Assembly (NCBI GenBank): GCA_028044295.1
Contig: JAOFSE010000006.1
Coordinates: forward strand, 50,274-114,273
Source: Sulfurimonas sp.
GTDB lineage: Bacteria > Campylobacterota > Campylobacteria > Campylobacterales > Sulfurimonadaceae
DNA length: 64,000 nucleotides
Direction: 5' to 3'
The notes beneath the pieces were generated by a model that was not told where the DNA came from, searched no databases, and was given only the letters and a program-made list of their open reading frames with translations. Both the position numbers and the translations under genes were made by a program. Positions 36,222-45,348 of this stretch are shown here, one piece after another. Each line of letters begins with the position of its first letter. The first letter of the stretch is position 1.

Positions 36222-37766
36222 TTATTTTTTAACCACTCTATTTCTACCGTCTTTTTTAGCTTTATATAGGGATTCATCAGCAGAATTAATTGTATTTTGA
36301 AGAGATGAGTTATTTTTTCTCTCACAAACCCCAGCACTAACAGTTAACTCAATTCTTGTCTGCTTGTACATAAACTTTGCTTTTTGAACTTTTTTCCTAA
36401 CTTTTTCTGCAAAGATAACACCACCAGAAGCATCCGTAGATTCTAAAATTGCCATAAACTCTTCGCCACCAAATCTTCCGACTATATCTACATTTCTAGC
36501 TTCACTTTTCAGTATTTTCGCGAATGCTGTAAGTATCGCATCACCAGCATCATGTCCATGATTATCATTAACAGCTTTAAAAAAATCAATATCAAACATT
36601 ACAATACTAAAATTATGTCCGTATCTTTCATATTCAGCCTCTTTAAGTGACATAAACTCATCCAGAGCTCTCTTGTTGTATAACTTAGTTAAGAAGTCTT
36701 CTTTAGACTCTTCACGTGATTGTTCTAACTCACTTTCAAGTTTTTCTATCTTCAAGCTTAATGCTTTTACTTCAGTACTATGGCTTTTTAGATTTTTGCT
36801 TAAAGCTTGGGTGTTTTCTTCTAAGGCTATAGCAATAGTATAGAGTTTTTTATGAGCTACTTTAAAGTTCGTAATTGGTTCTTCATTATATGCTTCAAGC
36901 TCAGACTTTATATGTTGAATCTCTTTTGTTGACTTATCAGAAGACTCTATCATATCTATAAGTCTAAGAGATAACTTATCTAGTACACCATCAAGAGACT
37001 CTACCATCTCTTTAACACTCTCTTTATCTAGTGCAATTCTAAGTGATATCGCAGATTTTATTTCAGACTCAATACTTACACTCTCTAAAAGTGATGGATT
37101 TTTCTTAATCTTTTCAGATATTCCAGCGATTTTATCATTTACACTTGAGGCGATAGAAGGTACTAACGAAGATACAAGTAAAGATGCTATTGATGATAAC
37201 TCCATAGAATGTGCAAGACCAGCTGATGAATCATTGATATTTAAATTTTCGATAGAGCTCTTTAAATCTTTAGTGTCAATATCCCCTAGAGAATGTAGTT
37301 TTGTTAAAAATGTATCGTCATAGGTAGTTATAAAGTTAACCCATAACTGTCTATATTGGTCTATTTCAGAAGGTGAAGCTTCACGACTTAATAAATCAAG
37401 GCTTTTTTTAGCCATTTCACTCGCTTGTCTATTGTGAAGGACCTCAACAACCTGAAGAACTCTTTTTGTAAAAACTGTGTTTGATTCTAGTAAGTCTGCA
37501 CAATGAGAACTATTTGTACGATTTAGTTTAGAAATAAGAAAACGAGCTAATTCCGACATACTTTTAATATGATACTGAGTTAACTCTTTTTGGAAATCTT
37601 TATTCAGAGTAGATGTAAATTTCTTTACGTGTGAGCAATCTTCAGTATTGATGCCAGCTTTAGTTGCCTCTTTACAAAAGGCTTCTGCATAAAAATCAGG
37701 AGTTAAAAGTTTTCCTTCTAGCTCAAGTCTCTTTACAGCTTTTTTTATAATAGCTTGAATTGTCAT
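36222..37766 (-). CDS. Diguanylate cyclase with large helical N-terminal region
   Basis: 514 residues. The GGDEF domain occupies the C-terminal 165 residues with active motif GGEEF (433-437) and an upstream inhibitory site RNVD (424-427) at the correct five-residue spacing, so c-di-GMP synthesis with product inhibition is expected. Residues 1-345 are predicted helical with no membrane segment; a coiled coil near 310-345 (KSHSTEVKALSLKIEKLESELE) leads into the catalytic domain and probably dimerises it. The input is unknown. It sits between folC and lptE, where H. pylori has no such gene. Confidence 0.92.
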   Translation of the reverse strand: MTIQAIIKKAVKRLELEGKLLTPDFYAEAFCKEATKAGINTEDCSHVKKFTSTLNKDFQKELTQYHIKSMSELARFLISKLNRTNSSHCADLLESNTVFTKRVLQVVEVLHNRQASEMAKKSLDLLSREASPSEIDQYRQLWVNFITTYDDTFLTKLHSLGDIDTKDLKSSIENLNINDSSAGLAHSMELSSIASLLVSSLVPSIASSVNDKIAGISEKIKKNPSLLESVSIESEIKSAISLRIALDKESVKEMVESLDGVLDKLSLRLIDMIESSDKSTKEIQHIKSELEAYNEEPITNFKVAHKKLYTIAIALEENTQALSKNLKSHSTEVKALSLKIEKLESELEQSREESKEDFLTKLYNKRALDEFMSLKEAEYERYGHNFSIVMFDIDFFKAVNDNHGHDAGDAILTAFAKILKSEARNVDIVGRFGGEEFMAILESTDASGGVIFAEKVRKKVQKAKFMYKQTRIELTVSAGVCERKNNSSLQNTINSADESLYKAKKDGRNRVVKK

Positions 37767-37781
37767 TCTGTCTCCTAGTAA

Positions 37782-38303
37782 TTATTTTGTACTTCTAGCT
37801 CCATCAGCAGATACTTTTGCTAGAAAGGCTCTAATAGCTTTTTGTGTACTAATATCAATCGCTTCAAATCTTTGCTGATCTGTCACAATAGCATTTGGTG
37901 CTACCGAGAAGTCATGAGTTCCACGAACTTGATATTGATTTGACTTTCCTGAATTTGAACTCTTTATATTTAAAGACATATTCATTCTATAACCTGTAAC
38001 ATAACCATTAGCATCATATATAACTGGTGAGTAAGATGGTACTCCCATTTTTATACTTAGATGAGTATCTCCCTGACCTCTTTCAACTAACGAAGCTTGA
38101 AAAACTTTGATAATCGCTAAATCTACAGCATCTTTAATAATTACACTATTTTGAGGATCTTCTTCAGAAACGATTATACTTGTACTAATTTTATCACCTA
38201 AAGTAGCTTTAGCAAACTTTGAACTTGGGGAGTATCCACACGCACTAAAAAGTACAACCATTATAAAAAGAGATACTACTTTTTTCAAAAAAATAAAATT
38301 CAA
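37782..38303 (-). CDS. lptE: LptE-like LPS-assembly lipoprotein
   Basis: 173 residues. A hydrophobic leader ends in the lipobox LFSACG, giving a lipidated Cys; the mature protein alternates short strands (SIKMGVPSYSPVIYDANGYVTGYRMNMSLNI, QYQVRGTHDFSVAPN) as in LptE, which plugs LptD in the outer membrane. Sequence similarity in this family is low, so part of the call rests on position directly after leuS, as in E. coli and H. pylori. Start TTG 38303 has AAGGAT seven bases upstream, in the leuS 3' end. Confidence 0.75.
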   Translation of the reverse strand: MNFIFLKKVVSLFIMVVLFSACGYSPSSKFAKATLGDKISTSIIVSEEDPQNSVIIKDAVDLAIIKVFQASLVERGQGDTHLSIKMGVPSYSPVIYDANGYVTGYRMNMSLNIKSSNSGKSNQYQVRGTHDFSVAPNAIVTDQQRFEAIDISTQKAIRAFLAKVSADGARSTK

Positions 38304-38305
38304 AT

Positions 38306-40759
38306 CTAATCCTTAACTACTAAGTTTACTAACTTCTTAGGAACAACTATCTCTTTAACAATAGTTTTACCCTCTAGCCATTTTTGTGCTTTTTCTTTAG
38401 CTAAATTGATTATACTATCTTTTGACTCATCAACTGCTACTTCTATTTCACATCTTCTTTTACCATTTATAGAAACACCCAGTGTAACTGAGTCTTCTAC
38501 AAAAACTTCTTCTAAGACTGTTTGAGACTTTAAGTTCTTTAAATTAAAGTACTTATTACTTATTTCCCAACAAACATGAGGAATAACAGGTTCCATAATT
38601 GAAGACAGTATCCAGTAACCCTCAGTCCACACATCAGTATTCTCTTGTGTATTTAATGCATTCACTGCTTCCATAACACCAGCAATCATAGTATTAAAAG
38701 TGTATCTCTCAGCATAGACGTCATTTGCACGTACTAGTGCTTCATAGACTTTTTTTCTAGCAAACTTTTCATCTTTAGAAAGTGAAGAATGATCAATTTT
38801 AGGGATAGTATCCGTTTCTCCAATATTAGAGCTTCTATCAAAAAATCTTTTTATAAACTTGTAAGAGCCCTCAACAGCAGAATCATTCCACTCTAATTCT
38901 TGTGTAGGTGGTGCAGCAAACAAAATAAATAGTCTAGCTGTATCTGCACCATATTTTTCTATAAGAGCATCAGGATCAACTGTATTACCCTTAGATTTTG
39001 ACATTTTAGCACCATCTTTTAGTACCATACCTTGCGTAAGAAGTTTGTCAAATGGTTCATCAAACTCTAGGTAACCCAAGTCACGAAAAACTTTAGTAAA
39101 GAATCTTGCATAAAGAAGGTGTAAAATAGCGTGTTCTATTCCACCAATATAATGGTCAACACCCATCCAGTACTGAATTTGTTCTTTTGAAAAAGCTTCA
39201 TTTTCCCAGTTACTTTTAGATGCACAAAAACGTAAGAAGTACCAAGACGATTCTACAAATGTATCCATAGTATCAGTTTCACGAATTGCATCTTTACCAC
39301 ATGATGGACAAGCGCAGTTCTTCCACGTTGGATGATTTTCAAGTGGGTTACCCTCACCTGTTATTTCAACATCAGATGGAAGAGCAATTGGGAGATTCTC
39401 TTTCTTTTCCATTACTATTCCACAAGAATCACAATGAACAAAAGGTATAGGAGCACCCCAGTATCTCTGACGAGAAACACCCCAGTCTTTTAGTTTATAG
39501 TTAGTAGTCTTTTTACCAATACTATTTTCTTCAAAATGTTTGATAATATTGTATTGAGACTTTTTAGAGTTCATTCCATCAAACTCACCAGAATTGAAAA
39601 GTTCTCCAACTTCTGTATATGCAGAAGTTGTGAAGTCATGTTCACCCTCTTTAGGCTTTATTACTGCATTTATCTCTAGGTCATACTTTTTAGCAAAATC
39701 ATAATCTCTGTCATCATGAGCAGGAACTGCCATAACAGCACCTGAACCATAGTCCATTAGTACAAAGTTAGCTATCCAAACAGGCACTTTTTTGCCTGTT
39801 AGGGGATGTATAACATCTAAACCTAGTGGTACACCTGATTTTTCTTTTTGTCTGTCTATAGATGAAGTATTTTTCATATCTTTTATTTGAGATATAACTT
39901 CATCACTTAGTAGATTGTTTTCAATCATGTAAGTTACGATTTTATGCTCAGGTGCGAGTGCTGTATAAGACACTCCATAAATAGTGTCTGGACGAGTTGT
40001 AAATACGTCAAAACTCTCAAAAGTAGAGTTTAACTTTGCCTTGGACTCATCATCAAAAAGTAAGTCAAACTCTAAACCATTTGATTTACCTATCCAGTTC
40101 TCTTGCATAGTAAGAACTTGTTTAGGCCAACCACCCTCTATCTTTTTTAAATCATCCAGTAACTCATCAGCATACTGAGTAATTTTAAAATAGTACTGAT
40201 TCATATCTTTTTTAACAATAGGAGTATCACATCTCCAACAACAACCATCAACAACCTGCTCATTTGCAAGTACTGTTTGATCATGTGGACACCAGTTTAG
40301 AAGACCTTTTTCACGATAAAGAAGGCCTTTTTCAAACATGTCTATTACAAAACCTTGTTCAAACTTAGTGTAAAGTTCATCAGATGTTGCTAACTCACGC
40401 TCTTTAGAAAAAGAGAATCCAAGAGTTTTAAACTCACCCTTCATATAGTCAATGTTGTCATAAGTCCATGTTTTTGGATTTGCATTGTTTTTTATTGCAG
40501 CATTTTCTGCTGGCATTCCAAAACTATCAAAACCTATTGGATGAAGAACATTAAACCCTTGTTGGCGATAGTGTCTTGCAAAAGTATCACTTAGAGTGTA
40601 GTTACGAACATGTCCCATATGTAATCTTCCACTTGGAAATGGAAACATACTTAAAATGTATTTTTTCTCTTTTGTAAAATCTTCACTTGGTTCAAAACTT
40701 CTGTTTTTTTCCCAATACTCTTGCCACTCTTTTTCTAAACTTTGCGCGTTATATTCCAA
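38306..40759 (-). CDS. leuS: Leucyl-tRNA synthetase
   Basis: 817 residues, class I synthetase. HIGH-like motif [16 protein letters not shown], a CP1 editing domain (about 220-400, with [12 protein letters not shown] and [14 protein letters not shown]), a zinc module with two CxxC pairs, the KMSKS loop AKMSKSKGN, and anticodon-binding helices. Length is normal for bacteria. Start TTG 40759 is supported by AGGGAA nine bases upstream. Upstream is a small membrane gene ending 13 bases before. Confidence 0.97.
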   Translation of the reverse strand: MEYNAQSLEKEWQEYWEKNRSFEPSEDFTKEKKYILSMFPFPSGRLHMGHVRNYTLSDTFARHYRQQGFNVLHPIGFDSFGMPAENAAIKNNANPKTWTYDNIDYMKGEFKTLGFSFSKERELATSDELYTKFEQGFVIDMFEKGLLYREKGLLNWCPHDQTVLANEQVVDGCCWRCDTPIVKKDMNQYYFKITQYADELLDDLKKIEGGWPKQVLTMQENWIGKSNGLEFDLLFDDESKAKLNSTFESFDVFTTRPDTIYGVSYTALAPEHKIVTYMIENNLLSDEVISQIKDMKNTSSIDRQKEKSGVPLGLDVIHPLTGKKVPVWIANFVLMDYGSGAVMAVPAHDDRDYDFAKKYDLEINAVIKPKEGEHDFTTSAYTEVGELFNSGEFDGMNSKKSQYNIIKHFEENSIGKKTTNYKLKDWGVSRQRYWGAPIPFVHCDSCGIVMEKKENLPIALPSDVEITGEGNPLENHPTWKNCACPSCGKDAIRETDTMDTFVESSWYFLRFCASKSNWENEAFSKEQIQYWMGVDHYIGGIEHAILHLLYARFFTKVFRDLGYLEFDEPFDKLLTQGMVLKDGAKMSKSKGNTVDPDALIEKYGADTARLFILFAAPPTQELEWNDSAVEGSYKFIKRFFDRSSNIGETDTIPKIDHSSLSKDEKFARKKVYEALVRANDVYAERYTFNTMIAGVMEAVNALNTQENTDVWTEGYWILSSIMEPVIPHVCWEISNKYFNLKNLKSQTVLEEVFVEDSVTLGVSINGKRRCEIEVAVDESKDSIINLAKEKAQKWLEGKTIVKEIVVPKKLVNLVVKD

Positions 40760-40771
40760 TTATCTATTTCC

Positions 40772-41110
40772 CTAGTAGTCGTCACGATTTTTTGAGCTCT
40801 CTATATAAACTAATCCTACAGAGAAAAGGTTTGCTATTAAAGCGCCTATTGTTAGAGCTATTGCCCACTCTAAGTTTCCAACAACTTGAAGGTATATAAA
40901 TGCTGGTATAAGATGTAAATCTGCCACTAAAGATGAAGCTAGTAGTTCAGCCGAAAGAAGGTTTCTAACACCGATTTTCAAAAATGTAGAAACAAGGTTA
41001 AGAGACCCTGCAACAAATAGTGCTACTGCACTATGCTCATATAAAAAACCTGCTATTGATGTTAAACTCATTAGTGAGAAAAACACATATATTACTTTAC
41101 CCCAATCCAT
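40772..41110 (-). CDS. Small multi-pass membrane protein
   Basis: 112 residues, four predicted membrane helices with short loops and a final polar IESSKNRDDY tail. I believe it belongs to a DUF6394-type family seen in Campylobacterota, but I hold this loosely. It lies between secF and leuS at the same place as the H. pylori HP1548 gene. ATG 41110 has AAGGTG in the right arm of an inverted repeat (separate entry), and a TATAAT (41142-41147, minus strand) is upstream. Function is unknown. Confidence 0.75.
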   Translation of the reverse strand: MDWGKVIYVFFSLMSLTSIAGFLYEHSAVALFVAGSLNLVSTFLKIGVRNLLSAELLASSLVADLHLIPAFIYLQVVGNLEWAIALTIGALIANLFSVGLVYIESSKNRDDY

Positions 41111-41117
41111 ACAAACA

Positions 41118-41170
41118 CCTTACTTAAATTAAATTAGGTAGATTATACTATAAAATATCTTAAGTAAGGA
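41118..41170 (-). promoter_or_regulatory. Promoter and 10-bp inverted repeat upstream of the small membrane gene
   Basis: TATAAT reads on the minus strand at 41147-41142. It lies in the loop of a perfect repeat with arms CCTTACTTAA (41118-41127) and TTAAGTAAGG (41161-41170). Read-through mRNA from secF would carry both arms and hide the AAGG SD, while a transcript starting at the internal promoter would lack the upstream arm. Bases 41118-41147 match the yajC leader at 25 of 30 positions. Confidence 0.5.
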
Positions 41171-41197
41171 GTGAGGAGGAGTTTGAGCGAGTGAGTT

Positions 41198-42169
41198 TTA
41201 CATCACTCCAGATTCAAACTGGTCACGCATTTTTTGTTTATCTGCTTCTCTTTTTGCTTTAGCAGCAAGTTTAACATGATAATTTTTTACATCAAAACCA
41301 AATGCAAGAAGAATTGGTGAAGCGACAAAAACTGATGAGTAAGTTCCCACAACTACACCAACTAAAAGTGTAAATGCGAAGGCATGAATAATCTCACCAC
41401 CGTAAATAAACAGAGTAAATACAACGAAGAAAGTTGTAAGTGATGTAAGAGTTGTACGAGCAAGAGTACGAGTTACCGACTCATCAATGATATCTGATAG
41501 TCCACGATTTCTTCCACTTACAACACCTTCACGAATACGGTCAAATACAATAATTGTATCGTTTAGTGAGTAACCTAAAATTGTAAGAAGTGCTGCTAAA
41601 ACATCAAGGTTAACATCTAGTCCAACCAGTGTAATAGCACCAAGGGCAATAGAAACATCATGCACAAGAGCTACTATAGAAGCTACAGCAAATCTCCACT
41701 CAAATCTAAATGCCACATAGATTAAAATCCCTATAACAGCTAAAATAAGAGACATAATCCCTTTCTCTTTTAACTCAGAGCCAACCTTTGGACCAACAAT
41801 ATCAACACGACGAATCTCAAACTCACCAGTACCTTTAAGAGCTTCTCTTGTCATATCCCCAACATCTACAGTTACACTTGCTGTAGATGTTTTCATACGA
41901 ATTACAACCTCTTCTTTAGAACCAAACTCTGTAATAGAAGAGCCACTAAAAATTTCATTAGTTTTTAGCCTGTTGCGCATATCATCTATTGGTGCTTCAC
42001 TTTTGTACTGAACTTGAACAATTGTTCCACCAGCAAAGTCAACACCGTAATTAAGACCCTTAGTTGCTAGTAATGTATAAGAAGCTAAAAGTAGTGCTAT
42101 AGAAACAAACATCGCTAGTTTTGAGCGACCCATAAAATTAAAAGTTTTTGTATATTTAAAAAATTCCAT
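41198..42169 (-). CDS. secF: Protein translocase subunit SecF
   Basis: 323 residues, six membrane helices. Typical motifs include GLNYGVDFAGGTIVQVQY, VGPKVGSELKEKG, SLNDTIIVFDRIREG and the tail region TLARTTLTSLTT. It forms the SecDF complex that uses the proton-motive force to pull substrates through SecYEG. It follows secD by two bases, giving a yajC-secD-secF operon. Confidence 0.97.
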   Translation of the reverse strand: MEFFKYTKTFNFMGRSKLAMFVSIALLLASYTLLATKGLNYGVDFAGGTIVQVQYKSEAPIDDMRNRLKTNEIFSGSSITEFGSKEEVVIRMKTSTASVTVDVGDMTREALKGTGEFEIRRVDIVGPKVGSELKEKGIMSLILAVIGILIYVAFRFEWRFAVASIVALVHDVSIALGAITLVGLDVNLDVLAALLTILGYSLNDTIIVFDRIREGVVSGRNRGLSDIIDESVTRTLARTTLTSLTTFFVVFTLFIYGGEIIHAFAFTLLVGVVVGTYSSVFVASPILLAFGFDVKNYHVKLAAKAKREADKQKMRDQFESGVM

Positions 42170-42171
42170 AA

Positions 42172-43743
42172 TTAACCTTTAATTCCAAACCATAGACGGT
42201 TATTTTTTGAGTTTTGAATACGTTTTTCTAACATCTCATAAATACCATGAGTACCCAGTATAGCAGTTAGCATAGAAGCTAAAATACCTATACTAATAGT
42301 AATCGCAAAACCTTTGATAGCACCTGTTCCATAAGCATATAAAACAACTGCAGCTATCAGAGTAGTAATGTTTGCATCTAAAATGGCGCGCATTGCATTT
42401 GCATAACCATCTTCTATAGCCTTATGAATAGATACACCTTGGTATATTAGCTCACGTATACGTTCAGAAATAATAACATTCGCATCAACAGCCATTCCAA
42501 CTGTCAAGACTATCCCTGCCATACCTGGAAGAGTAAGAGTAGCTCCAAAAAGAGACATAACTGCGAGAATGATAAACAAGTTAGCAACTAGTGCAATATT
42601 TGCGATAATACCAGCAACTCTATAGTAAATAACCATAAAGATAATTACTAAGATGAATCCACCTACAAGTGCAATAAGACTAGCTTTAATACTATCAGCA
42701 CCTAAGCTTGGTCCAACTGAACGTTTTTCCATCATATATACTGGTGCTAAAAGTGAACCTGAACGAAGAGCAATAGCTAAATCTTTTGCTTCCATAACAG
42801 TATAGTCACCAGAAATCTGGCCACTACCACCACCGATACGCTCATTTATAACCGGAGCTGAATAAACTTTTCCATCAAGTACAACTGCTAGATGTTTACC
42901 AACACTACGACCAGTAAAATCTCCAAATATTTCAGCACCCTCTGCATTTAAAGAGAAGTTGATAAGTGGACGGTTATTTTGATCAAATCCTACATGTGCA
43001 TCAGTAAGCATCCCACCATCTAAAATAGGAATCTTACGAACCAAATGTTTAACCGCAGGGTTTTCAACGTCATCTAAGATAACATCACCGTAAGCTGCCG
43101 CATCTGAGTCACTCATATTATAAACACGAGCAGCTCGGTCTTCATCAACAGCCATTAGCTCAAGTTTTGCAGCACGAGAGATTAACTCACGAGCACGTTG
43201 CTCTTCTTCTTGAGTTTTAATTCCAGCTAATTGAACAAGAATTTTCTCTTGACCTTGACGAGCGACAACAGGTTCAGCAAGACCAAACTGATCAAGTCTG
43301 TTTCTAATAGTCTCAATAGCTTGAGATATAGCTTGCTTCTCTGTTCTCACTATCTCTTCATCACTTAGCGTTATTGAGATATTTTCAGCATTTACAGAAA
43401 CTATAGTTCCCTCTATCTCAGCTAAGTAGTCAGTAATAGCTTTAGTATCATCACTATCAAGAAGTATAAAGTCAATAGCTGACTCATCAAACTTTAATGA
43501 ATCAACTAAGATGTCTTTACGCTCTGAAAAGTGTTTTATACTTGCGGCAATTGACTTAATACGTGACTTAACAGCTTCTTCAGTTTTAACACCAAGAAGC
43601 ATATGAAGACCACCTTGAAGGTCAAGTCCTAAAGTAACTTTCTTTCCATCTTGAGTTTGAAAAATAGATGGAGCTGAAAATAAAATACCAAAAGCTATTG
43701 CAAAAGCAAATATTACTATGCGATAGTTAAGCTTCATCCTCAT
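42172..43743 (-). CDS. secD: Protein translocase subunit SecD
   Basis: 523 residues. TM1, then a large periplasmic P1 domain (about 40-310), then five membrane helices with the SecD signatures VTLGLDLQGGLHMLLGV, DQFGLAEPVVARQGQEKILVQLAG, and VGMAVDANVIISERIRE. Length is close to that of Thermus/Campylobacter SecD. The ATG at 43743 overlaps the yajC 3' end by 17 bases; a second in-frame ATG is two codons later. Confidence 0.97.
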   Translation of the reverse strand: MRMKLNYRIVIFAFAIAFGILFSAPSIFQTQDGKKVTLGLDLQGGLHMLLGVKTEEAVKSRIKSIAASIKHFSERKDILVDSLKFDESAIDFILLDSDDTKAITDYLAEIEGTIVSVNAENISITLSDEEIVRTEKQAISQAIETIRNRLDQFGLAEPVVARQGQEKILVQLAGIKTQEEEQRARELISRAAKLELMAVDEDRAARVYNMSDSDAAAYGDVILDDVENPAVKHLVRKIPILDGGMLTDAHVGFDQNNRPLINFSLNAEGAEIFGDFTGRSVGKHLAVVLDGKVYSAPVINERIGGGSGQISGDYTVMEAKDLAIALRSGSLLAPVYMMEKRSVGPSLGADSIKASLIALVGGFILVIIFMVIYYRVAGIIANIALVANLFIILAVMSLFGATLTLPGMAGIVLTVGMAVDANVIISERIRELIYQGVSIHKAIEDGYANAMRAILDANITTLIAAVVLYAYGTGAIKGFAITISIGILASMLTAILGTHGIYEMLEKRIQNSKNNRLWFGIKG

Positions 43744-43993
43744 ACTTTCTAGAAACAGATTCTTTAGTGATTTTTACTATAGTATCTTCATTGAATTTAA
43801 CACTTAAAAAGTTATCTTCTACTTTACTAACTACAACTATAACACCACCAGCAGTAACTACTTTGTCACCTTTAGCTAGAGACTCTATCATTTCTTTTCT
43901 ACTTTGTGCCTCTTTTTGTTGAGGGCGAATGATTACAAAATACATAATTGCGATTAAAAATACGAACGGTAATAGTTGACTGATAACTTCCAT
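43727..43993 (-). CDS. yajC: Preprotein translocase auxiliary subunit YajC
   Basis: 88 residues: one membrane helix (LLPFVFLIAIMYFVIIRP) followed by the QQKEAQSRKEMIESLAKGDKVVTAGGVIVVV segment that defines the family. It binds SecDF. The gene starts the operon; ATG 43993 has AAGGAAGT at 44001-44008 on the minus strand (plus orientation ACTTCCTT), and a TATAAT at 44030-44025 lies 31 bases upstream. Confidence 0.95.
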   Translation of the reverse strand: MEVISQLLPFVFLIAIMYFVIIRPQQKEAQSRKEMIESLAKGDKVVTAGGVIVVVSKVEDNFLSVKFNEDTIVKITKESVSRKYEDEA

Positions 43994-44000
43994 GGGTTAT

Positions 44001-44030
44001 ACTTCCTTAAATTAAATTGCGGAGATTATA
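44001..44030 (-). promoter_or_regulatory. Promoter and leader of yajC-secD-secF
   Basis: Minus-strand TATAAT (44030-44025) followed by the leader containing AATTTAATTTAAGGAAGT, which ends in the yajC SD. This 30-bp block is a near copy of 41118-41147 (25 of 30 identical). Confidence 0.6.
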
Positions 44031-44063
44031 CAAAAAGTATATTAATAGAGTACTGAAAATGTG

Positions 44064-44069
44064 TATAAT
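44064..44069 (+). promoter_or_regulatory. TATAAT -10 box six bases before the lnt start codon
   Basis: A perfect -10 at 44064-44069 would give a transcript starting at or within about two bases of the lnt ATG (44075), so lnt may be leaderless. No SD is visible upstream. Confidence 0.5.
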
Positions 44070-44074
44070 AACGA

Positions 44075-45286
44075 ATGCTGAAAAATATATATAAACCCGA
44101 CATAACATACCCCGCAATAATTGCCCTCCTTTTTAGTTCTTTTATCTATTTAGAACATTTTGGAATTACATGTAAGATTCTTAACACCGTTTTTGCACTT
44201 ATTTCCTTGTATTTATTTCTACATGTAAGTAAAAAAGCTGTTCTTCTCTCTGGCTTTCTCATAGGACTTTTATGGTTCTACTGGGTTGGCTACAGTTTTG
44301 AGTACAACGGTGTTGGTTTTTTAACACCTTTTGTAACTCTTGGTTTTGCTCTTTTAATTACTTTGTTTTTTGCTGCTTTAGCATTCACAAAAGAAGTTTA
44401 TATAAGGGCTCTTCTACTTTTTATATTATCATTTGTGGAACCATTTGACTTTAACTGGATGCAGATAGAGCTTATATTTGTAGATAGTTACATAGGTGTT
44501 CAAAAGTATCAATTAGTTCTTGTACTTATAGCCTTAGCACTACCAACTTATATCAAAAAACCTTACATGTATGCCTCACTTCTTTTAATACTTTTAGCAG
44601 TGAACTACTCGCCAAAAGAGCAAAAAGACTCACCTTTAAAGATAAAACTAGTAGAGACAAAAATAGCTCAAGACATAAAATGGACAAGACAACACTTAGA
44701 ACCAACAATCAAACTAATCTATCAAGAGATAGAAAAAGCCAAACAAGAAAAATATGAAGTAGTTGTTTTACCCGAGTCCGTTTTTCCTCTTTTTATGAAT
44801 AGAGCTCCAAGAATCATTCAACAGCTCCAACTTTTATCTTACGATATAACAATCATTGCTGGAACACTTTTATATGAAGATGAGAAAAATTATAATGTTA
44901 CATATATGTTTAATAAAGGGAACTATGAAATAGCAAAAAAACTAGTTCTAGTTCCTTTTGGAGAATACATTCCTCTACCTAAGTTCATGAGAAAAGTTAT
45001 AAATGAGTACTTTTTTGCGGGAGCATCAGACTTTAAAACAGCGACTCATCCGACTGACTTCACTATAGAAGGTACTAAATTTAGAAATGCAATATGCTTT
45101 GAAGCAACCTGTCAAGAAGTCTATGAAGGGGATGTTGATTTTATAATCGCATCGAGTAATAATGCTTGGTTTACACCATCAATTGAGCCAACCCTGCAAA
45201 AACTTTTACTTCGTTTTTATGCCCGTAAAAACGGTGTTACTGTTTATCATTCTGCGAACTGGGCTGGTACTGGAGTTATCAAGTAA
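44075..45286 (+). CDS. lnt: Apolipoprotein N-acyltransferase
   Basis: 403 residues, short next to the 500 of E. coli, as is usual in Campylobacterota. Five or six N-terminal membrane helices (about 10-185), then a nitrilase-type periplasmic domain with the catalytic Glu-Lys-Cys triad: Glu in VVLPESVFPLF, Lys near PFGEYIPLPKF, and Cys in AICFEATCQEVY. It N-acylates lipoproteins such as the one at 1589 and LptE. It carries three TACATGTA sites. It is divergent from yajC and may be leaderless. Confidence 0.95.
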   Translation: MLKNIYKPDITYPAIIALLFSSFIYLEHFGITCKILNTVFALISLYLFLHVSKKAVLLSGFLIGLLWFYWVGYSFEYNGVGFLTPFVTLGFALLITLFFAALAFTKEVYIRALLLFILSFVEPFDFNWMQIELIFVDSYIGVQKYQLVLVLIALALPTYIKKPYMYASLLLILLAVNYSPKEQKDSPLKIKLVETKIAQDIKWTRQHLEPTIKLIYQEIEKAKQEKYEVVVLPESVFPLFMNRAPRIIQQLQLLSYDITIIAGTLLYEDEKNYNVTYMFNKGNYEIAKKLVLVPFGEYIPLPKFMRKVINEYFFAGASDFKTATHPTDFTIEGTKFRNAICFEATCQEVYEGDVDFIIASSNNAWFTPSIEPTLQKLLLRFYARKNGVTVYHSANWAGTGVIK

Positions 45287-45342
45287 TCTTATTATAATAA
45301 GAGTTTAGCTATAATCGCCTATAAATATATAACAATATAGGC
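45287..45342 (+). promoter_or_regulatory. ppk1 promoter and leader hairpin
   Basis: A 16-bp palindrome TCTTATTATAATAAGA (45287-45302) follows the lnt stop directly. TATAAT at 45310-45315 is a likely -10 for ppk1. The leader contains arms GCCTATA (45317-45323) and TATAGGC (45336-45342); the right arm holds the AGG of the weak SD, so pairing would hide it. Confidence 0.4.
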
Positions 45343-45348
45343 TATTTT

